A stretch of 26,251 nt of DNA from DASXRU01 sp033856235 (GTDB lineage: Bacteria > Acidobacteriota > Blastocatellia > Pyrinomonadales > Pyrinomonadaceae), in the NCBI GenBank assembly GCA_033856235.1, contig JAWVFI010000145.1, forward strand, positions 1-26,251. Direction: 5' to 3'. Of this stretch, positions 24,288 through 26,251 are shown piece after piece. Below the pieces are notes generated by a model. The model was not told the origin of the DNA. It worked only from the letters and a program-made list of their open reading frames with translations, and searched no databases. Positions within the stretch are counted from its first letter, which is position 1; each line of letters begins with the position of its first letter. The translations under genes and the position numbers were made by a program.

Positions 24288-26251
24288 TCAGGTTGAGACG
24301 AGACTTTGAACTATCCCTGCTTCTGTAATGAACGAATGGTTCCGTTCAATTGTTAGATCGTAAACGGGCTCGTTTACGATCAGAGTTTCAATTTCCTCGA
24401 TACACTGTATTCGCCCGTGTTCGTCGAGAATCAATGATTCGCCCGGCACAAGATCCGCGGCAGTTCGCCAATTCTGTTTTTTCTCAGTTGACGCGATCGA
24501 ATCTGACGACCCTGACCCCAACAGGTATTGAGTGACCTCAAGTAAGAGGCCCTCCAGATCGCCGAAGACCCTCTCGTTAGAAAACCTGAGAATCTTGACG
24601 CCGCTGACCGCAATCTGCCGGTGCCTGATGCCATCTGACCAACTAGATGCCGGGGAGTTATGTACGCTGCCATCAAGCTCTATTGCCAGGCCAAATTCTG
24701 AGCAATAAAAATCTGCGATGTAGTGAGCACCCAACGGGTGCTGCCGGCGAAACTTTGCTCCGCATAAACGCCTCCCACGAAGACACTCCCACATTAATTT
24801 CTCCGCGGTTGTTGAGCTTCTTCGTAGCTCACGCGCAATACTTGGGAGGGCCGGAGAAAATCCACCGAGCTTTCGCTGGATCTCGGCTGCTGTGCCCCTC
24901 CCCGCCTGCGGGGAGGGGTTGGGGGTGGGGTTGGGCAAAGCCTCCCCCTCTCCCCCTATCCCCCTCTCCGCTTGCGGAGAGGGGGAAAGAAACACCTGGT
25001 CGGGCGTAACCCACACCGTAGAGCTACTCCCTCGCAAACGAAGGCCAATCAATCTTCCAACGTGGGGGCGAGTCTGCAATCCAACCACTGGTTGCAAACC
25101 ATTTTGAGGTGACCAGACCATTTCCCCTGCGGCTACTGTCTCGATCGGTTTCCACCCGCTCTCTGTTTTTATTCTGGTGCCGGCTCGAAAGCAGTTTGAC
25201 TGATGACTCTGTTCGTAAGCCGCCACAAACTCCGGATCTCGGCGCTGCAAACTCTCGCGATCAAGTTTCCCGCTGCGCGTCATCAACACATACGCCAGCG
25301 CCATCGGATCGAGGTGCATGTAATCTCGCGCGTGCTCGAACCAAATCATGCTGTCCTCTGCTGCGGCCTGATACTCTTCGATGATCGGCTTCCTGACCGT
25401 TTCGAATTCTTGTAAAGCAGATTGCACATTCGCCTGGCCAGCGAAACACCTGCTGAGCGCGATGGCGTCTTCAAACGCCAGTTTGGTGCCAGAACCAATG
25501 GAGAAATGCGCGGTGTGCAAGGCGTCACCGAGCAGGACCAGGTTCTCCTCGCTCCAATGCGCGTTCTTCACGAGCAGAAAATTGATCCACTTGGAGTTGT
25601 TGGACAGCAGCGGCTGCGCTTCCAGGTCCGACGCGAAAACTTTCTCCAGAAATGCGCGCGTCTCTGCTTCGTCCATGGCGGCGAAACCGGCGCGCTCCCA
25701 AGTTTGTTCGTCACATTCGACAATAAACGTGCTGGTGGAGTTGTTGAACTTGTAGGAATGGGCGGCAAAAACGCCCGCGGGATGCTCGCGAAACGTCAGC
25801 GTCAGACCGTGAAACAAACGGCGCGTGCCATACCAGATGTACCTGTTCGTCCGCACACCGAGGGTCGGTTCAAAGGCCCCGGAATACTTCTGCCGCACGG
25901 TGCTGTTCACGCCATCGGCCCCGACGAGAAGGTCGGAGCTCCGGCGCAGGTTTTCCACCTCATCGCCGGAGAGCTCAGTATGAAAACGTAAATCGACACC
26001 CACCTCGCGACAGCGATGATGAAGAAGCCGCAACAACTCCAGCCGGGCGATACCGGAAAAATGATTACCACGAATTGAGATCTTCTGATCGCGGTGCACC
26101 ACATCAACGTTGTCCCAGGTCTGAAAGCTCCGTGTTATCTGTTGAAAAGACTCTTCATCGGCATCCTTCAAATTAGCCAAAGTCTTTCCGGAAAAGACTA
26201 CGCCCCAGCCAAAGGTGTCATCGGGACCGTTTCGCTCATAAACTGTGATGT
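24288..26251 (-). CDS. FAD-dependent aromatic monooxygenase (anthraniloyl/salicylyl-CoA hydroxylase type), intein-interrupted, 5' end off window
   Basis: About 653 residues are visible. The reading frame stays open to the right edge (ITVYERNGPDDTFGWGVVFS), so the true start and the GxGxxG FAD loop lie outside. Then come HFSGIARLELLRLLHHRCRE, the GADGVNSTVRQKYSG motif, and GDALHTAHFSIGSGTKLAF near the flavin. The region up to DPEFVAAYEQ matches the monooxygenase half of salicylyl-CoA 5-hydroxylase and anthraniloyl-CoA monooxygenase, flavoproteins that hydroxylate aryl-CoA thioesters. From Cys at 25193-25191 it becomes an intein-like Hint domain with an embedded DUF559 nuclease, and it stops there. 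The C-terminal reductase half of the fused family members is absent. Whether the released enzyme is active is unknown. Confidence 0.88.
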   Translation of the reverse strand, partial: ITVYERNGPDDTFGWGVVFSGKTLANLKDADEESFQQITRSFQTWDNVDVVHRDQKISIRGNHFSGIARLELLRLLHHRCREVGVDLRFHTELSGDEVENLRRSSDLLVGADGVNSTVRQKYSGAFEPTLGVRTNRYIWYGTRRLFHGLTLTFREHPAGVFAAHSYKFNNSTSTFIVECDEQTWERAGFAAMDEAETRAFLEKVFASDLEAQPLLSNNSKWINFLLVKNAHWSEENLVLLGDALHTAHFSIGSGTKLAFEDAIALSRCFAGQANVQSALQEFETVRKPIIEEYQAAAEDSMIWFEHARDYMHLDPMALAYVLMTRSGKLDRESLQRRDPEFVAAYEQSHQSNCFRAGTRIKTESGWKPIETVAAGEMVWSPQNGLQPVVGLQTRPHVGRLIGLRLRGSSSTVWVTPDQVFLSPSPQAERGIGGEGEALPNPTPNPSPQAGRGTAAEIQRKLGGFSPALPSIARELRRSSTTAEKLMWECLRGRRLCGAKFRRQHPLGAHYIADFYCSEFGLAIELDGSVHNSPASSWSDGIRHRQIAVSGVKILRFSNERVFGDLEGLLLEVTQYLLGSGSSDSIASTEKKQNWRTAADLVPGESLILDEHGRIQCIEEIETLIVNEPVYDLTIERNHSFITEAGIVQSLVST
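24356..24381. other. Perfect 11-bp inverted repeat within intein block F coding DNA
   Basis: GATCGTAAACG (24356-24366) and CGTTTACGATC (24371-24381) flank a GGCT loop. It encodes the conserved Hint residues around VNEPVYDL on the minus strand, and lies 80 bases past the stop of the convergent plus-strand flavin oxidoreductase, for which it could act as a weak terminator. Confidence 0.4.
24531..24840 (-). other. DUF559 / Vsr-like (EDxHD-type) nuclease domain embedded in the intein
   Basis: The segment from RELRRSSTTAEKLMWECLRG to GLLLEVTQYL is a recognisable DUF559 domain: FRRQHPLGAHYIADFYC, AIELDGSVHNS and VKILRFSNERVF. The acidic/His residues of the PD-(D/E)XK-type core (Asp in IADF, Glu-Leu-Asp, His) are kept. 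Vsr-like EDxHD nucleases are known homing endonucleases of some inteins, and this one sits between Hint blocks B and F where endonucleases usually insert. The nuclease looks better preserved than the splicing domain. Confidence 0.85.
24895..24985. repeat. Pair of REP-like palindromes translated in frame within the intein
   Basis: Palindrome A spans 24895-24918 (arms CCCCTCCCCGC/GCGGGGAGGGG, CT loop) and palindrome B spans 24960-24985 (arms CCCCCTCTCCGC/GCGGAGAGGGGG, TT loop). On the minus strand they encode the low-complexity peptides SPSPQAERG and NPSPQAGRG. Such palindromes are a widespread extragenic repeat; here they keep the frame open just upstream of the DUF559 domain. Confidence 0.85.

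Larger units (their letters stand above)
24291..25193 (-). mobile_element. Degenerate intein (Hint domain) inside the monooxygenase
   Basis: This is a 301-residue Hint/intein-like region. Block A is intact: CFRAGTRIKTESGWKPIETV, with Cys1 at 25193-25191, and VAAGEMVWSP follows. Block B reads VWVTPDQVF, with Gln in place of the usual His of TxxH. After a nuclease insert the Hint fold resumes (NWRTAADLVPGESLILDEHG), then block F EPVYDLTIERNHSFITEAG. Block G reads IVQS where VHN is expected, then LVST and stop. Loss of both catalytic His residues and the terminal Asn, and absence of a C-extein, mean protein splicing should not occur. Cleavage at Cys1 remains conceivable but unproven. Confidence 0.85.

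Overview
This is GC-rich bacterial chromosomal DNA. The gene mix suggests a soil-type Acidobacteriota genome, possibly a Blastocatellia relative: an OPT transporter, an M14 carboxypeptidase, c-di-GMP and sigma-54 signalling, CoA-dependent aromatic catabolism and short palindromic repeats. That assignment is inference, because no rRNA or marker gene lies in the window. No tRNA, rRNA, CRISPR array or complete insertion sequence was seen.

Layout. 1-739 (-): 5' part of a secreted zinc carboxypeptidase that runs off the left edge. 955-3543 (+): OPT-family oligopeptide transporter with a duplicated soluble insert. 3677-4444 (+): secreted two-domain protein. 4640-5068 (+): PilZ protein. 7658-5076 (-): tight operon of an MFS exporter, a LOG/SLOG-like Rossmann protein and a CBM9-like protein. 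8336-14452 (+): signalling block of a membrane HD-GYP+GAF+GGDEF protein, a REC-GAF-PAS histidine kinase, and an NtrC-type sigma-54 activator whose start overlaps the kinase stop.

14596-16005 (+) is the most unusual locus. Two paralogous genes, each with its own similar promoter, encode a PqqD-like domain, an internal twin-arginine/hydrophobic segment with a predicted signal-peptidase site, and a tail of about 32-35 residues. The tail has six cysteines in the C-C-CC-C-C order of inhibitor cystine knots. A secreted 218-aa protein (16936-16280, -) converges on them across a shared terminator-like hairpin.

17253-26251 looks like aerobic tryptophan breakdown via kynurenine, anthranilate and anthraniloyl-CoA. 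It holds a kynureninase-like PLP enzyme, tryptophan 2,3-dioxygenase, a benzoate/anthranilate-CoA ligase family enzyme, a standalone flavin oxidoreductase and an FAD monooxygenase of the anthraniloyl/salicylyl-CoA hydroxylase type. A RelE-like toxin-antitoxin pair and an orphan membrane protein sit inside this cluster.

The monooxygenase is interrupted near its C-terminus by an intein-like Hint domain carrying a DUF559/Vsr-like nuclease. Short palindromic repeats are translated in frame inside it. Its block B His and terminal His-Asn are replaced, and no C-terminal extein follows, so it looks like a decayed intein. A second palindromic element separates the kynureninase and flavin oxidoreductase genes and affects both start calls.
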